From NCBI RefSeq assembly GCF_018687555.1, contig NZ_CP061296.1, forward strand, positions 372,001 to 436,000: a DNA stretch of 64,000 nt, in the 5' to 3' direction. A program made the position numbers and the translations under genes. The notes below the pieces were generated by a model. The model ran no database searches and was not told the origin of the DNA. It saw nothing but the letters and a program-made list of their open reading frames with translations. Origin of the DNA: Polynucleobacter sp. MWH-P3-07-1. GTDB taxonomy: Bacteria > Pseudomonadota > Gammaproteobacteria > Burkholderiales > Burkholderiaceae. This document shows positions 7,770-16,202 of the stretch, piece after piece (position 1 is the first letter of the stretch; every line of letters starts with the position of its first letter).

Positions 7770-9242
7770 TTAATAACCCGACAACATGAAATTAATGTGG
7801 CCCATTTGCACATCCGTTGAGACAAGTTGCACACGAACTTTATTGCCTATGGTGGCATTTTTGGGCAGTTTTAAAAGCATACCCTCTGCTGGAGGATTAA
7901 AAATACGAACCCACCCATAGTTAGGAGTGATGCCCGTGATAATCCCATTAAATTCTTTTCCGATATAGGGCTCTAAAAATAGGGCGGCATCTGATTTACG
8001 CATTCTGCGCTCCACCTTACGAATCGCATCTTCCTGGGTGGTGCAGTGAAGTGCAAGTGCATAGAGCTCTTGATTGTCATACAGGCTGCGCTGACCAATG
8101 AGGGCCTGCTTAATCATGCGTAGCGTAATTAGATCCGGAAAGCGGCGATTGGGCGCTGTGGAGTGCATATAGTCCTGCACCGCTAGGCCAAAGTGGCCAA
8201 TGGGTTTTTCTCCAGGGTGCTCCAGCACATATTCTCCAGGTCCCATGAGTTTGACTATGACCAAAGAGAGGTCAGGGAAGCGTTCTGGGTCGGCCACATG
8301 TCGTTTAGATAAGAATTCAGAAAGTGCTTTTGAATCTGGGGAGCTGGGCAAAAGCGCTCCGTACTGTTTGGCTAATTCCACAATCCGCAGCCAGCGTTCG
8401 GGACTGCGGACAACGCGACGTAGGGAGGGAATGCCTTTCTTCAGTAAAAATCGAGCAGTGGATTCATTAGTGGCAATCATGAACTCTTCTATCAGTTGCC
8501 GGCCGCGATTTTGAATTTGCTCTGCAATATCAATAATTTTCTCCCCAGCAAAAATCGCCTTGGGTTGGAAGATTTCAAATTGCAATGAGCCTGCTTGGTG
8601 GCGCCTCAATCTTAATTTTTGGGCAATGGCATCTTGAGTTTTAATTTGTAGATCCATACCCGGTAAATCAGCAATGGCTTTGGGGGCGTGAGTTTTTCCG
8701 TCGATCCAGTCTGAAGTAGCATCGTAAGCGAGTTTGGCTTTATTTCGAACCTTAGCGCGATAGATGGTTGAGCCCAGAATTTCACCGGTAGCCGATACCG
8801 CCATTTCAGTGACTAATGCAAGACGGTCTTCATTGAAATTCAAAGAGCTCAGATTGGTTGACAGCTTCTCTGGAAGCATCGGGAAAATACGAGAGGAGGT
8901 ATAGATTGAGGCTGTGTTGAGTTTGGCGTGTTGATCGATTGGACTATCTTTTTTGATCAGGCCATCAACATCAGCAATGGCAACATAAATTTTGTGCTGA
9001 CCATTACCAATATCTTCACAAGCACTGAGTTGATCGAGATCGAGGGAATCATCATTGTCTAAGGAGCACCATAGAAGGTGGCGGAGATCTTGAAGGCTGG
9101 GATCGCTCTCTTCAGCTGCTGATTGAATTTGAGTGAGCTGATCCTGAACTGCTTCTGAAAAATCAGGCTCGAGCCCATGCTCTTTCATCACTACCACAGC
9201 AATTTTGGCTAAATCAGCGCGAGTGAAATGCTGATGATGCAT
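7770..9242 (-). CDS. RNB-domain ribonuclease (RNase II/R family)
   Basis: A protein of 490 residues dominated by the RNB catalytic domain. SLDNDDSLDLDQLS supplies the cluster of acidic Mg-binding residues; SIYTSSRIFPMLPEKLS and YMHSTAPNRRFPDLI are further conserved blocks, the last containing the RNA-backbone-binding Arg residues. A short S1-like segment (FNGIITGITPNYGWVRIF) ends the protein. It is much shorter than RNase R (about 800) or RNase II (about 640) and lacks the N-terminal cold-shock domains. Members degrade RNA 3' to 5'. The gene probably leads a two-gene unit with the downstream P-loop gene. Confidence 0.85.
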   Translation of the reverse strand: MHHQHFTRADLAKIAVVVMKEHGLEPDFSEAVQDQLTQIQSAAEESDPSLQDLRHLLWCSLDNDDSLDLDQLSACEDIGNGQHKIYVAIADVDGLIKKDSPIDQHAKLNTASIYTSSRIFPMLPEKLSTNLSSLNFNEDRLALVTEMAVSATGEILGSTIYRAKVRNKAKLAYDATSDWIDGKTHAPKAIADLPGMDLQIKTQDAIAQKLRLRRHQAGSLQFEIFQPKAIFAGEKIIDIAEQIQNRGRQLIEEFMIATNESTARFLLKKGIPSLRRVVRSPERWLRIVELAKQYGALLPSSPDSKALSEFLSKRHVADPERFPDLSLVIVKLMGPGEYVLEHPGEKPIGHFGLAVQDYMHSTAPNRRFPDLITLRMIKQALIGQRSLYDNQELYALALHCTTQEDAIRKVERRMRKSDAALFLEPYIGKEFNGIITGITPNYGWVRIFNPPAEGMLLKLPKNATIGNKVRVQLVSTDVQMGHINFMLSGY

Positions 9243-9349
9243 AGAGTATGGGTTTAGATAGGGCGTATTGATGACATGAAATCAGTATATAAGCATTAAA
9301 CACGCTAGCGGCTATCAAACTGAATAATCAAGTTTAGCGAGGACATAGC

Positions 9350-9844
9350 CTAGTATTCATCGACTAGTTTCATAGTGAAGGATCCATCATTGCTGTCATC
9401 CTTGGACGGGTGGTTAACGGTATCAGCGACAAGGTAAGCGATGCTTCCGGGGTCTACAAAGTTGACAGCGATGCCCAGGTTGTTTGGTGAAATAAGAAAT
9501 CGATAGGTTTTACCACTTTCGAATTGATAGGCATGAGAAAACGTGCCGAAATTGCCATCCGTAAAGCTGAATACTTTCAGAACATGTCTGCCTGCTGGTA
9601 TGTTGACCTGACAGCTATCGCCATTTGGAATGACGCATACATCAGTTTCACCGATATAAACCCTTGCTCTATCAATGCTGGTTAGCATCGTATTTTCTCG
9701 ATTAAAAATGAGAGTAACGTCTCCCCCGGGATTTACTAGCGTTGGGACTTGTATAGATGCACTTTGGCATCCAGCAATCAGTGCGAAAAAACCAACGCAC
9801 AGTAATATTTTGTATGACATATTTAGCCCGAAAGTGTGTTTCAT
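9350..9844 (-). CDS. Predicted lipoprotein of unknown function
   Basis: A protein of 164 residues, or 156 if the internal ATG at 9820 is used. The signal peptide MSYKILLCVGFFALIAGC ends in a lipobox (LIAGC), so it is likely lipidated and anchored in an envelope membrane. The remainder has beta-rich features (PAGRHVLKVFSF, YQFESGKTYRFLIS) resembling DUF2846-type lipoproteins, but I am not sure of the family. Neither start has a clear ribosome site; the shorter start places the signal peptide at the N-terminus. It is divergent from the lipase gene at 9959. Confidence 0.65.
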   Translation of the reverse strand: MKHTFGLNMSYKILLCVGFFALIAGCQSASIQVPTLVNPGGDVTLIFNRENTMLTSIDRARVYIGETDVCVIPNGDSCQVNIPAGRHVLKVFSFTDGNFGTFSHAYQFESGKTYRFLISPNNLGIAVNFVDPGSIAYLVADTVNHPSKDDSNDGSFTMKLVDEY

Positions 9845-9958
9845 TACAGGAGAACCTTACCTCAATTATGTCTACATCTTAAAAGTAATCTAAGGTACTT
9901 AATGAGCTAAGATAGGAATGCATATAACGATTTACTCCACAATTTAACCATCTAAACT

Positions 9959-11263
9959 ATGAAAATATTGAACCCATTTCCTTTTTTCGTATTTGGTGTC
10001 GTGCTCAGCATTTTTTCTGGTGTTGTATGTGCAGAGCCACCAGTCCCTCTTTTTTATGCTTCTGTCATGAAAATGACCCCCGAAGGTAAATTGGGGCAAG
10101 TGATCAAGCAAGAGGCAATAGCAACATCCGTCAAGGGTGTGCGGGCTTGGAGGATTGCCTACATCTCTTCAGATATCTCGGGACGCAAAACTATTGCAAC
10201 TGGTTTAGTGGTTGCGCCAATGGGGCCGGCTCCTGCGGGCGGTCGTCCGGTGATGTCTTGGGCTCATGGCACAACAGGCGCGGCACAAAACTGTGGGCCA
10301 TCACAAGTGATTGATCCTGCAGTTCCTTTGAATGAATATTTCTTGGTTGGTGGAAATTCCTGGACCGACTATGGCATTCCATCTGTAGAAGAGTTTATTA
10401 AAGAGGGTTATGTATTGGTTGCCACAGATTATCAAGGTCTCGGTGGTGGGGGTAGACATCAATATAGTGTTTCAGCAACCAACGGGATGGACACACTCAA
10501 CGCAGCTCGTGCTGCAGTTTCCATGAAAGAGACTGGAGCCAACAAAAAGACTTTGATTTATGGTTGGTCTCAAGGTGGTGGCGCAGTAATTGCGCTAGCA
10601 GGCATGTCTGAATACATAAAACAAACAGGCACTGTAGCTGACAATCTCGATATGATTGGTTTTGTTGCCATGGCTCCTCAAGATCTCTCTATTCTTGCTC
10701 CAGCAGGAAAACTGGATCAGGCCGCTGCAGATCAATTCTTCCAAGACTTCCAAAAGCTGTTTTTGGACAATGTCTTTAACTTCACCCATGCAACGATGTA
10801 TTACTGGGGAACCCAAGCTGCCTTTTCTAACCTCAAGTTATCTGACATCTTTACAGATGAGGGTGTAAAAGTGGCTAATGAGATCTACGGTAATAAATGT
10901 ATGCATGCATCAAGCGATACATTCAACTTTAACTATGGTGCAAGCTACGCAACTTTACTAAAGCAAACTCCTGCTAATACTTTGGCTTGGGTGCAAGCAG
11001 TACAAAAGGGCGGTGTTCCGGTAGCAAAACCCGTTGCACCCGTTCAAATCTACTTTGGAACAAAAGATACTGCTGTTCCGCCAATGATGCATCAGATGTA
11101 TCAAGATCAAATATGCAAGTTAGGTGGTAACGTTGGCAGAATGCAATTGCCTGGTGAGCAGTCCCACTTCACCACTCCTGGATCATCTAAGCCGTTTTAT
11201 TTAGCTTGGGTTAAGGATCGCGTCGCAGGTAAGCCGCTGGCAAATGCATGTCCTCAAAAATAG
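9959..11263 (+). CDS. Exported alpha/beta hydrolase, secretory-lipase family
   Basis: A protein of 434 residues with a signal peptide ending near VVCAEPP. The nucleophile elbow is GWSQGGG about 200 residues in, and GTKDTAVPP and GEQSHFTTPG near the end supply the candidate Asp and His of the triad. SWAHGTTGAAQNCGPS is the family's oxyanion-region motif. The layout fits the LIP/secretory lipase family (triacylglycerol lipase-like, also found as feruloyl or tannase-like esterases). Acts in the periplasm or outside the cell. Followed by a strong terminator at 11283, so it is monocistronic. Confidence 0.8.
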   Translation: MKILNPFPFFVFGVVLSIFSGVVCAEPPVPLFYASVMKMTPEGKLGQVIKQEAIATSVKGVRAWRIAYISSDISGRKTIATGLVVAPMGPAPAGGRPVMSWAHGTTGAAQNCGPSQVIDPAVPLNEYFLVGGNSWTDYGIPSVEEFIKEGYVLVATDYQGLGGGGRHQYSVSATNGMDTLNAARAAVSMKETGANKKTLIYGWSQGGGAVIALAGMSEYIKQTGTVADNLDMIGFVAMAPQDLSILAPAGKLDQAAADQFFQDFQKLFLDNVFNFTHATMYYWGTQAAFSNLKLSDIFTDEGVKVANEIYGNKCMHASSDTFNFNYGASYATLLKQTPANTLAWVQAVQKGGVPVAKPVAPVQIYFGTKDTAVPPMMHQMYQDQICKLGGNVGRMQLPGEQSHFTTPGSSKPFYLAWVKDRVAGKPLANACPQK

Positions 11264-11282
11264 GAAGGTCAACTAGATAATC

Positions 11283-11308
11283 AAAAAGCCACCCTAGGGT
11301 GGCTTTTT
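11283..11308 (+). terminator. Intrinsic terminator after the lipase gene
   Basis: Perfect 12-bp stem (AAAAAGCCACCC / GGGTGGCTTTTT) with a TA loop. It is symmetric and could work on both strands. Confidence 0.85.
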
Positions 11309-11340
11309 GATTGCCGTGATGCGGTTTCGACACAGTTTTA

Positions 11341-11403
11341 TTGGTTTAACTGACAAAGTGCCATAAAACCTTATTTCATTTGAGTTAGTATGTTTTAAAC
11401 CAA
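11341..11403. promoter_or_regulatory. Inverted repeat upstream of the sulfatase-like gene
   Basis: TTGGTTTAA (11341-11349) is repeated exactly as its reverse complement at 11395-11403, 36 bases before the ATG at 11439. This is a possible operator; no regulator can be named. Confidence 0.35.
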
Positions 11404-11438
11404 ATAAAGGTATTGCCAATCTCACAGAGGAGTAGGGA

Positions 11439-13259
11439 ATGCAGACAACAAAGCCCGAGGTGGTGGATGTTAGTAATGATCCTCAAAACCCTTCTAGACG
11501 AAATCTACTTACATCTGGGGCAGCGGCATTAGGCGCTACTTTGTTGCCTGCTGGGATACAAAATGCAGATGCTCAATCGCATTCTGATAAGCCTGATCCA
11601 GTTGCACCAAATTCGCCTCCTGCTGGCTACAACATTCTTTTTGTTCTAGTAGATCAAGAGCATTTTTTCCCAAAATGGCCCATGCCTGTTCCGGCTCGCG
11701 AAGCGATTAAAAAGAAAGCAATAACTTTTACGAATCACCAAGCGGCAACTATGCAATGTTCATCTGCACGTTCAGTGATTTATACAGGCCAGCATATTCA
11801 GCATTCAGGCATTTTTGATAACCTTAATTTTTTATGGCAGCCTGATTTATCGCTCAAGGTAAAGACGATTGGACATCGCCTTCAAGAGCTGGGCTATCAC
11901 TCTGCCTATCAAGGTAAATGGCACTTATCAGCCAATATGGATACAGTCAAGAAAGCCTATGACGCTCCGATGGATACCTATCGGAAGATCATTAAATCTT
12001 ATGGCTTTGATGACTTCTTAGGCGTAGGCGATATCGTCGATCAACAGCAGGGTGGTTATACCTTCGATAAGCTAACACTGTCATCGGCGATTGGTTGGCT
12101 ACGCAATGAGGGGCAAGAGCTCAGAGCAAAGAAGCAACCTTGGTATTTAGCGGTCAATATCGTGAACCCTCATGATGTGACTTACGTGAACTCGGATTTG
12201 CCAGGTAAACCTGTGCAAGGTGCCAAGCATGCAATGACTATCTTGCCTCCGCCCACAACTGAGCTTTATCAAGCGACATGGGATAACTATCCTCTACCAG
12301 AAAGTCGTCACCAAGCACTAGATGCACCCGGCAGACCAAAAGCGCACAAACTATATCAAGAGATTTGGGATTTGCTCATGGGTTCATGGCCTAATGAGGA
12401 TCGCCGCTGGAGATTACTCCTTGACTATTACTTTAACTGTATGCGTGATAGCGATGAGAATGTTGCAGCAGTAATGCAGGGCTTAAAAGATAGTGGCATG
12501 GAAGATAACACTATTGTGATCTTTACGGCTGACCATGGTGAGTTGGGCGGATCACATCAAATGCGGGGCAAAGGAACCACTGCCTACAAGGAGCAGAACC
12601 ATATTCCGCTGATGATTATTCATCCAGCATATCCTGGCGGTAAAGAGTGTCAGGCAATCACTTCGCAATTAGACCTGGCTACTACGATATTGGCGATGAC
12701 AGGTAAGGACTCTAAGAGCGTTGCAAAAGCAGCGGAAGGTCTCAAAGGCAAAGACCTTACTCCACTATTTAAAGAGCCTGAAAAAGCTAAAGTGGATTCA
12801 GCAAGACCAGCCTCATTGTTTAATTTTAATATGTTGATGTTTACTAGCTGGTTCTGGGCTGAGAAAACCTATTCTTGGTTAATGTCTGGTAAGTATGACT
12901 ACAAAGCATCTGCCAAGATACTGGATCAACACCAACCTAACTTTGCCAATCGGGTGGGTATTCGAAGTATCTTTGACGGTAGATACCGTTTTTCACGATA
13001 CTTCTCTCCACTGCAATTTAATACTCCAACGACAATGGAGGAACTCTTAGCTAAAAATGATTTGGAGCTATTTGATCTACAAAATGATCCAAATGAGATG
13101 AATAACTTAGCAATGGATCCCCAAAAGAATGGTGGTTTGATCATGGCTATGAATAAAGTCATGAACGAACGAATCGCCCAAGAGGTTGGAATTGATGATG
13201 GTAGCTTTCTGCCAATTCGGAATGGTAGATGGCATATGGCCAAACAAGATCGGCGATGA
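11439..13259 (+). CDS. Tat-exported sulfatase-family hydrolase with variant active-site motif
   Basis: A protein of 606 residues. The Tat motif SRRNLLTSG starts at residue 19 and an Ala-rich hydrophobic stretch follows, so it is exported folded. The alkaline-phosphatase/sulfatase fold is seen in ILFVLVDQEHF (first metal Asp), GKWHLS, and TADHGELGGSH (second metal pair). The nucleophile region reads C107-S-S-A-R111. Sulfatases normally carry C-x-P/A-x-R, where Cys becomes formylglycine; here the third position is Ser. Substrate could be a sulfate or phosphonate ester. Strong ribosome site AGAGGAG lies 8 bases before the ATG. It is monocistronic, ending in a terminator at 13300. Confidence 0.8.
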   Translation: MQTTKPEVVDVSNDPQNPSRRNLLTSGAAALGATLLPAGIQNADAQSHSDKPDPVAPNSPPAGYNILFVLVDQEHFFPKWPMPVPAREAIKKKAITFTNHQAATMQCSSARSVIYTGQHIQHSGIFDNLNFLWQPDLSLKVKTIGHRLQELGYHSAYQGKWHLSANMDTVKKAYDAPMDTYRKIIKSYGFDDFLGVGDIVDQQQGGYTFDKLTLSSAIGWLRNEGQELRAKKQPWYLAVNIVNPHDVTYVNSDLPGKPVQGAKHAMTILPPPTTELYQATWDNYPLPESRHQALDAPGRPKAHKLYQEIWDLLMGSWPNEDRRWRLLLDYYFNCMRDSDENVAAVMQGLKDSGMEDNTIVIFTADHGELGGSHQMRGKGTTAYKEQNHIPLMIIHPAYPGGKECQAITSQLDLATTILAMTGKDSKSVAKAAEGLKGKDLTPLFKEPEKAKVDSARPASLFNFNMLMFTSWFWAEKTYSWLMSGKYDYKASAKILDQHQPNFANRVGIRSIFDGRYRFSRYFSPLQFNTPTTMEELLAKNDLELFDLQNDPNEMNNLAMDPQKNGGLIMAMNKVMNERIAQEVGIDDGSFLPIRNGRWHMAKQDRR

Positions 13260-13299
13260 GAAATTCGCTGTTTTAGGCGCACTGAAAACTGCAAAGGAA

Positions 13300-13321
13300 A
13301 AAGCCACCCAAGGGTGGCTTT
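13300..13321 (+). terminator. Terminator-like hairpin after the sulfatase-like gene
   Basis: Stem AAGCCACCC / GGGTGGCTT with a 2-base AA loop. The T run is short. Together with the next 30 bases it closely resembles the terminator-plus-tRNA-fragment arrangement at 17536-17590. Confidence 0.7.
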
Positions 13322-13325
13322 GGTA

Positions 13326-13349
13326 TTGCTGGTGGGTCGGACGAGATTG
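13326..13349 (-). repeat. Decayed tRNA-Lys 3'-end fragment
   Basis: The bases CTGGTGGGTCGG then CGAGATT match the 3' end of tRNA-Lys (on the minus strand at 37391) with a single substitution between the blocks. The preceding TATTGCTGG matches TATTACTGG at 17561, and a GCCACCC/GGGTGGC hairpin precedes both. Similarity ends after CGAGATT. This looks like an old attachment-site remnant; chance is unlikely given the shared flank. Confidence 0.6.
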
Positions 13350-13364
13350 GCTTGGTCTTTGGAT

Positions 13365-13381
13365 TGTTGTGCAAACCGACA
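13365..13381. repeat. Degenerate member of the TGTC-N9-GACA palindrome family
   Basis: Reads TGTT-N9-GACA, 7 of 8 conserved positions, with CCGACA as in the exact copies at 17763 and 26069. It lies 15 bases past the decayed tRNA fragment. Confidence 0.4.
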
Positions 13382-13457
13382 AAATATCTTATGCACCAGT
13401 CTTGATCATTCTTGCACCAAGATAGTTAAGTGATTTAGTTTTTATTCTGAGTGAAAT

Positions 13458-13486
13458 GTAAGTATTAGTACCTACTTCCTACTTAC
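13458..13486. promoter_or_regulatory. Inverted repeat upstream of the ABC importer operon
   Basis: GTAAGTA (13458-13464) and TACTTAC (13480-13486) form a perfect 7-bp dyad, ending 17 bases before the ATG of the ATPase gene. A candidate operator or 5'-UTR structure. Confidence 0.35.
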
Positions 13487-13503
13487 TTAATCGGAATTTA
13501 TTA

Positions 13504-14292
13504 ATGTCAAGCAGCGAAATTCAGCTCTCAATTAATGGTATTCACAAGTCTTTCCCGAGCAAAGCGGGCCCTGTTGAGGTGCTTAAGGGTTTGACTTTTG
13601 ATGTGCATGAGCAAGACTTTATTAGCATCATTGGGCCCAGTGGCTGTGGTAAATCCACCATTTTCAATATCATTGCTGGCCTTTTGGAGGCCGATGATGG
13701 CTCCCTTATTTATCGCGGTGAGAAGACCAAAAGTCTGAGGGGGCGGATCGGCTACATGATGCAAAAAGACCTTCTTTTCCCATGGAAAACAGTGTTAGAT
13801 AACGTGCTGCTGGGTTTAAAGGTGCGCGGCGAAACAGGGCAATATGCAATAGATACTGCTAGAGAATATTTATCCACTTTTGGTTTATCTGGCTTTGAAA
13901 AGGCATACCCGCAAACTTTATCTGGCGGCATGCGCCAAAGAGTTGCGCTAATCAGGACGCTTCTGATGGATCCTGATATTTTATTGCTGGATGAGCCATT
14001 CTCAGCATTGGATTACCAAACTCGTTTGTATTTAGAGAGTGTCCTACTGGATGCAGTTGCTACCTTCAAGAAGACGGTGATTTTGGTGACTCATGACATC
14101 GATGAGGCAGTAGCTCTATCAAAGAGAGTTGTTGCTCTCAGTACGCGTCCAACATTGGTTAAAAATGTGCATGAGATTGAGATTGAACGTACTTCTCCAA
14201 TTGATGCTCGGGCTCATAAACATTTCTCTGAATATTTCAATTTACTTTGCTCTGAATTAGACATTCAGACTAAAAAGGATGCCTTGGTATGA
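13504..14292 (+). CDS. ABC transporter ATPase, SsuB/TauB-type
   Basis: A protein of 262 residues with a full nucleotide-binding domain: Walker A GPSGCGKST, Q-loop YMMQKDLLFPWKTV, signature LSGGMRQRVALIRTLL, Walker B ILLLDEPFSALD and switch His in LVTHDIDEAV. The PWKTV after the Q-loop and MRQR in the signature are typical of nitrate/sulfonate/taurine importers. It powers uptake through the permease encoded next, whose ATG overlaps this stop by four bases. The substrate is not determined; the adjacent amidase suggests a nitrogen- or amide-containing compound. It begins a unit bounded by tRNA-Lys fragments on both sides. Confidence 0.85.
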   Translation: MSSSEIQLSINGIHKSFPSKAGPVEVLKGLTFDVHEQDFISIIGPSGCGKSTIFNIIAGLLEADDGSLIYRGEKTKSLRGRIGYMMQKDLLFPWKTVLDNVLLGLKVRGETGQYAIDTAREYLSTFGLSGFEKAYPQTLSGGMRQRVALIRTLLMDPDILLLDEPFSALDYQTRLYLESVLLDAVATFKKTVILVTHDIDEAVALSKRVVALSTRPTLVKNVHEIEIERTSPIDARAHKHFSEYFNLLCSELDIQTKKDALV

Positions 14293-15104
14293 GTTCGAGC
14301 AAGTTAAAAAGCACTGCTTGGCTAGAAAGCCATTCAGGTAAATTTTTTATTCAATTCATTTCGGTGGTTGGATTTTTCGCCATTTGGCAAATCGCCGCCC
14401 AAATGGGCCTAGTCTCTGAGTTTTTGATTGGGACCCCATTAGGTATTTGGAAAAAATTTATAGCTAGTGTTCTGGACTACTCGATTTTTATCGATACTGG
14501 CTACACGCTTTGGGAGGCTTTATTGGGCTTTGTGATCGGTACAGTTGTAGGTACGATCTTAGGTTTAGCGCTTTGGTATTCTAAATGGGCTGCGCAGATT
14601 ACCGAACCATTTATTGTGGCGATTAACAGCGTTCCAAAAATTGCACTCGCACCAATCATTTTGCTTTGGTTTGGTACTGGCTTGGGAGCCAAGGTTGTCC
14701 TAGTGGTTTCGATGACAGCAATCATTGCTTTGATAGCTGCGCATCAAGCATCAAAAGATGCCGACAAAGATCTTCAGTCCTTGTTGTTCTCTATGGGGGG
14801 AACGAAGAACCAGATATTTTTTGAGGCAATTGTTCCTTCATCAATGCCAGCAATCGTCTCTAACTTTCGAATTAATGTGGGTTTTGGCTTAGTCGGTGCA
14901 GTTGTTGGGGAATTCATTTCCTCTAAGGCGGGCTTGGGGCACATGATTTACAACGCATCTAGCCTTTATGAGCTCAACTCAGTTTGGGTTGGCTTGTTTA
15001 CTCTGATGATTGTTGGATTCTGTCTCTATCACTGCATTGATGCATTGGAGAAGTATTTATTTCCTTGGCGTTCGGATGACGGGCGCACTCAGATTCGGAT
15101 GTAA
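14289..15104 (+). CDS. ABC transporter permease, SsuC/TauC-type
   Basis: A protein of 271 residues with about six membrane segments. EAIVPSSMPAIVSNFRINVGFG is the EAA-like loop that contacts the ATPase. GFVIGTVVGTILGLALW and IALAPIILLWFG are conserved in the BPD_transp_1 family of nitrate/sulfonate/taurine permeases. It forms the inner-membrane channel, probably as a homodimer. It overlaps the ATPase gene by 4 bases and precedes the binding-protein gene by 39 bases, the usual order of a three-part importer. Confidence 0.85.
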   Translation: MSSSKLKSTAWLESHSGKFFIQFISVVGFFAIWQIAAQMGLVSEFLIGTPLGIWKKFIASVLDYSIFIDTGYTLWEALLGFVIGTVVGTILGLALWYSKWAAQITEPFIVAINSVPKIALAPIILLWFGTGLGAKVVLVVSMTAIIALIAAHQASKDADKDLQSLLFSMGGTKNQIFFEAIVPSSMPAIVSNFRINVGFGLVGAVVGEFISSKAGLGHMIYNASSLYELNSVWVGLFTLMIVGFCLYHCIDALEKYLFPWRSDDGRTQIRM

Positions 15105-15143
15105 TTCTTATGATGTCTTTTTCTTTCAGCGGAGGTATTTCAA

Positions 15144-16118
15144 ATGCATTCCATTAGTAAAAAACTGGGTAGTTTGTTGATAGCAGCAGGTATTGGCTTT
15201 GCGTCGCTGTCTGCGCATGCAGAAGTCAAAACAGTGACCATTTCCCAGGCATTTCAATCTATGCTCTATTTGCCTCTATACATTGCAATCGATAAGGGTT
15301 TCTTCCAAGATCAAGGTTTGAGCGTTATTAAAGAAACTGCAGGCTCTCCCACGGCCGCACTATCTTCTGTTTTATCTGGCAGCTCTCAGTTCTCGATTCA
15401 TGGCCCAGAGTGGACCGCCATTGCAGCTTCTAAAGGGGCCAATGTCGGCATTATTAGTAATGCAGTGAATGGCGCTGCAGTGTGGATTGCTACAGCACCC
15501 GATGTCAAATTTAACAACATTAAGGATATCAAGGGGCAAAAAGTAGTTACAGGTTTAATGCCCACCACCAGCACATCGCTTTTTCTGAAATTGTTAAAAG
15601 AAAATGGCATGAGTGAAAAGTCAGACATCGACATGATCCAAGTGCCATTGGGTACAGAGCCTGCAACATTATTAGGTGGTCAAGCAAAAGTTGCTGTTTT
15701 GTATGAGCCCGGCTTAGATCAAGTGGCCATTAAGGGTATGAAAGTGGTGCTGGGTTTTCCTAAAACATACGGACCTTATGCATTCTCGTCTATTACTGCG
15801 ATGAAAAACGTCGATCCAGTTTCTGCGCAGCGCATGGTTAATGGTATGGAAATGGCGCTACAGTTCATCGCCAAGGATCCTAAGGGCGCTATTGAGGTAG
15901 CCAAGAAAGAGTTTCCATCACAAGACCCTCAAGTTGTTGAGAATGCCGTCAATCGCATGATTAGTGAAAATGTATTTCCAAAGACTGTTCAGATTACTCC
16001 ACAGGCATTAAAGATTGCGATGGATACTCAAATTGCTTTGGGTAATCTTAAGGAGCAGCCTGTATATGAAAATTTCATTAATGAGACATACATTAAAAAT
16101 GCTCTAAATATGAAGTAA
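15144..16118 (+). CDS. ABC transporter periplasmic binding protein, SsuA/NMT1/THI5-like
   Basis: A protein of 324 residues with a signal peptide cleaved near LSAHAEV. The mature protein is a two-lobe NMT1/THI5-like binding protein: YLPLYIAIDKGFFQDQGL near the start, GSSQFSIHGPEWT, and GQKVVTGLMPTTST. This family binds sulfonates, nitrate, pyrimidine precursors or similar small anions and amines. It delivers ligand to the permease upstream. GGAGG precedes its ATG, giving it strong translation, as expected for a binding protein made in excess. The hairpin at 16148 then ends or attenuates the transcript before the amidase. Confidence 0.85.
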   Translation: MHSISKKLGSLLIAAGIGFASLSAHAEVKTVTISQAFQSMLYLPLYIAIDKGFFQDQGLSVIKETAGSPTAALSSVLSGSSQFSIHGPEWTAIAASKGANVGIISNAVNGAAVWIATAPDVKFNNIKDIKGQKVVTGLMPTTSTSLFLKLLKENGMSEKSDIDMIQVPLGTEPATLLGGQAKVAVLYEPGLDQVAIKGMKVVLGFPKTYGPYAFSSITAMKNVDPVSAQRMVNGMEMALQFIAKDPKGAIEVAKKEFPSQDPQVVENAVNRMISENVFPKTVQITPQALKIAMDTQIALGNLKEQPVYENFINETYIKNALNMK

Positions 16119-16147
16119 GCTGTTGCAGTAGCATGGACAGCTTTTTT

Positions 16148-16172
16148 CTGGGCATCGAAAGATGCCCAGTTT
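16148..16172 (+). terminator. Intrinsic terminator or attenuator between binding protein and amidase
   Basis: Perfect 9-bp stem CTGGGCATC / GATGCCCAG with a GAAA tetraloop and three T residues. The weak T run may allow partial read-through into the amidase. Confidence 0.75.
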
Positions 16173-16202
16173 CCTAATAAACTTTAAGTGATGTGAGTAA
16201 AT

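Noticed and set aside
12926..13396. Minus-strand frame of 156 codons across the end of the sulfatase-like gene
   Set aside because: Antisense to a conserved gene and crosses its terminator; no ribosome site.
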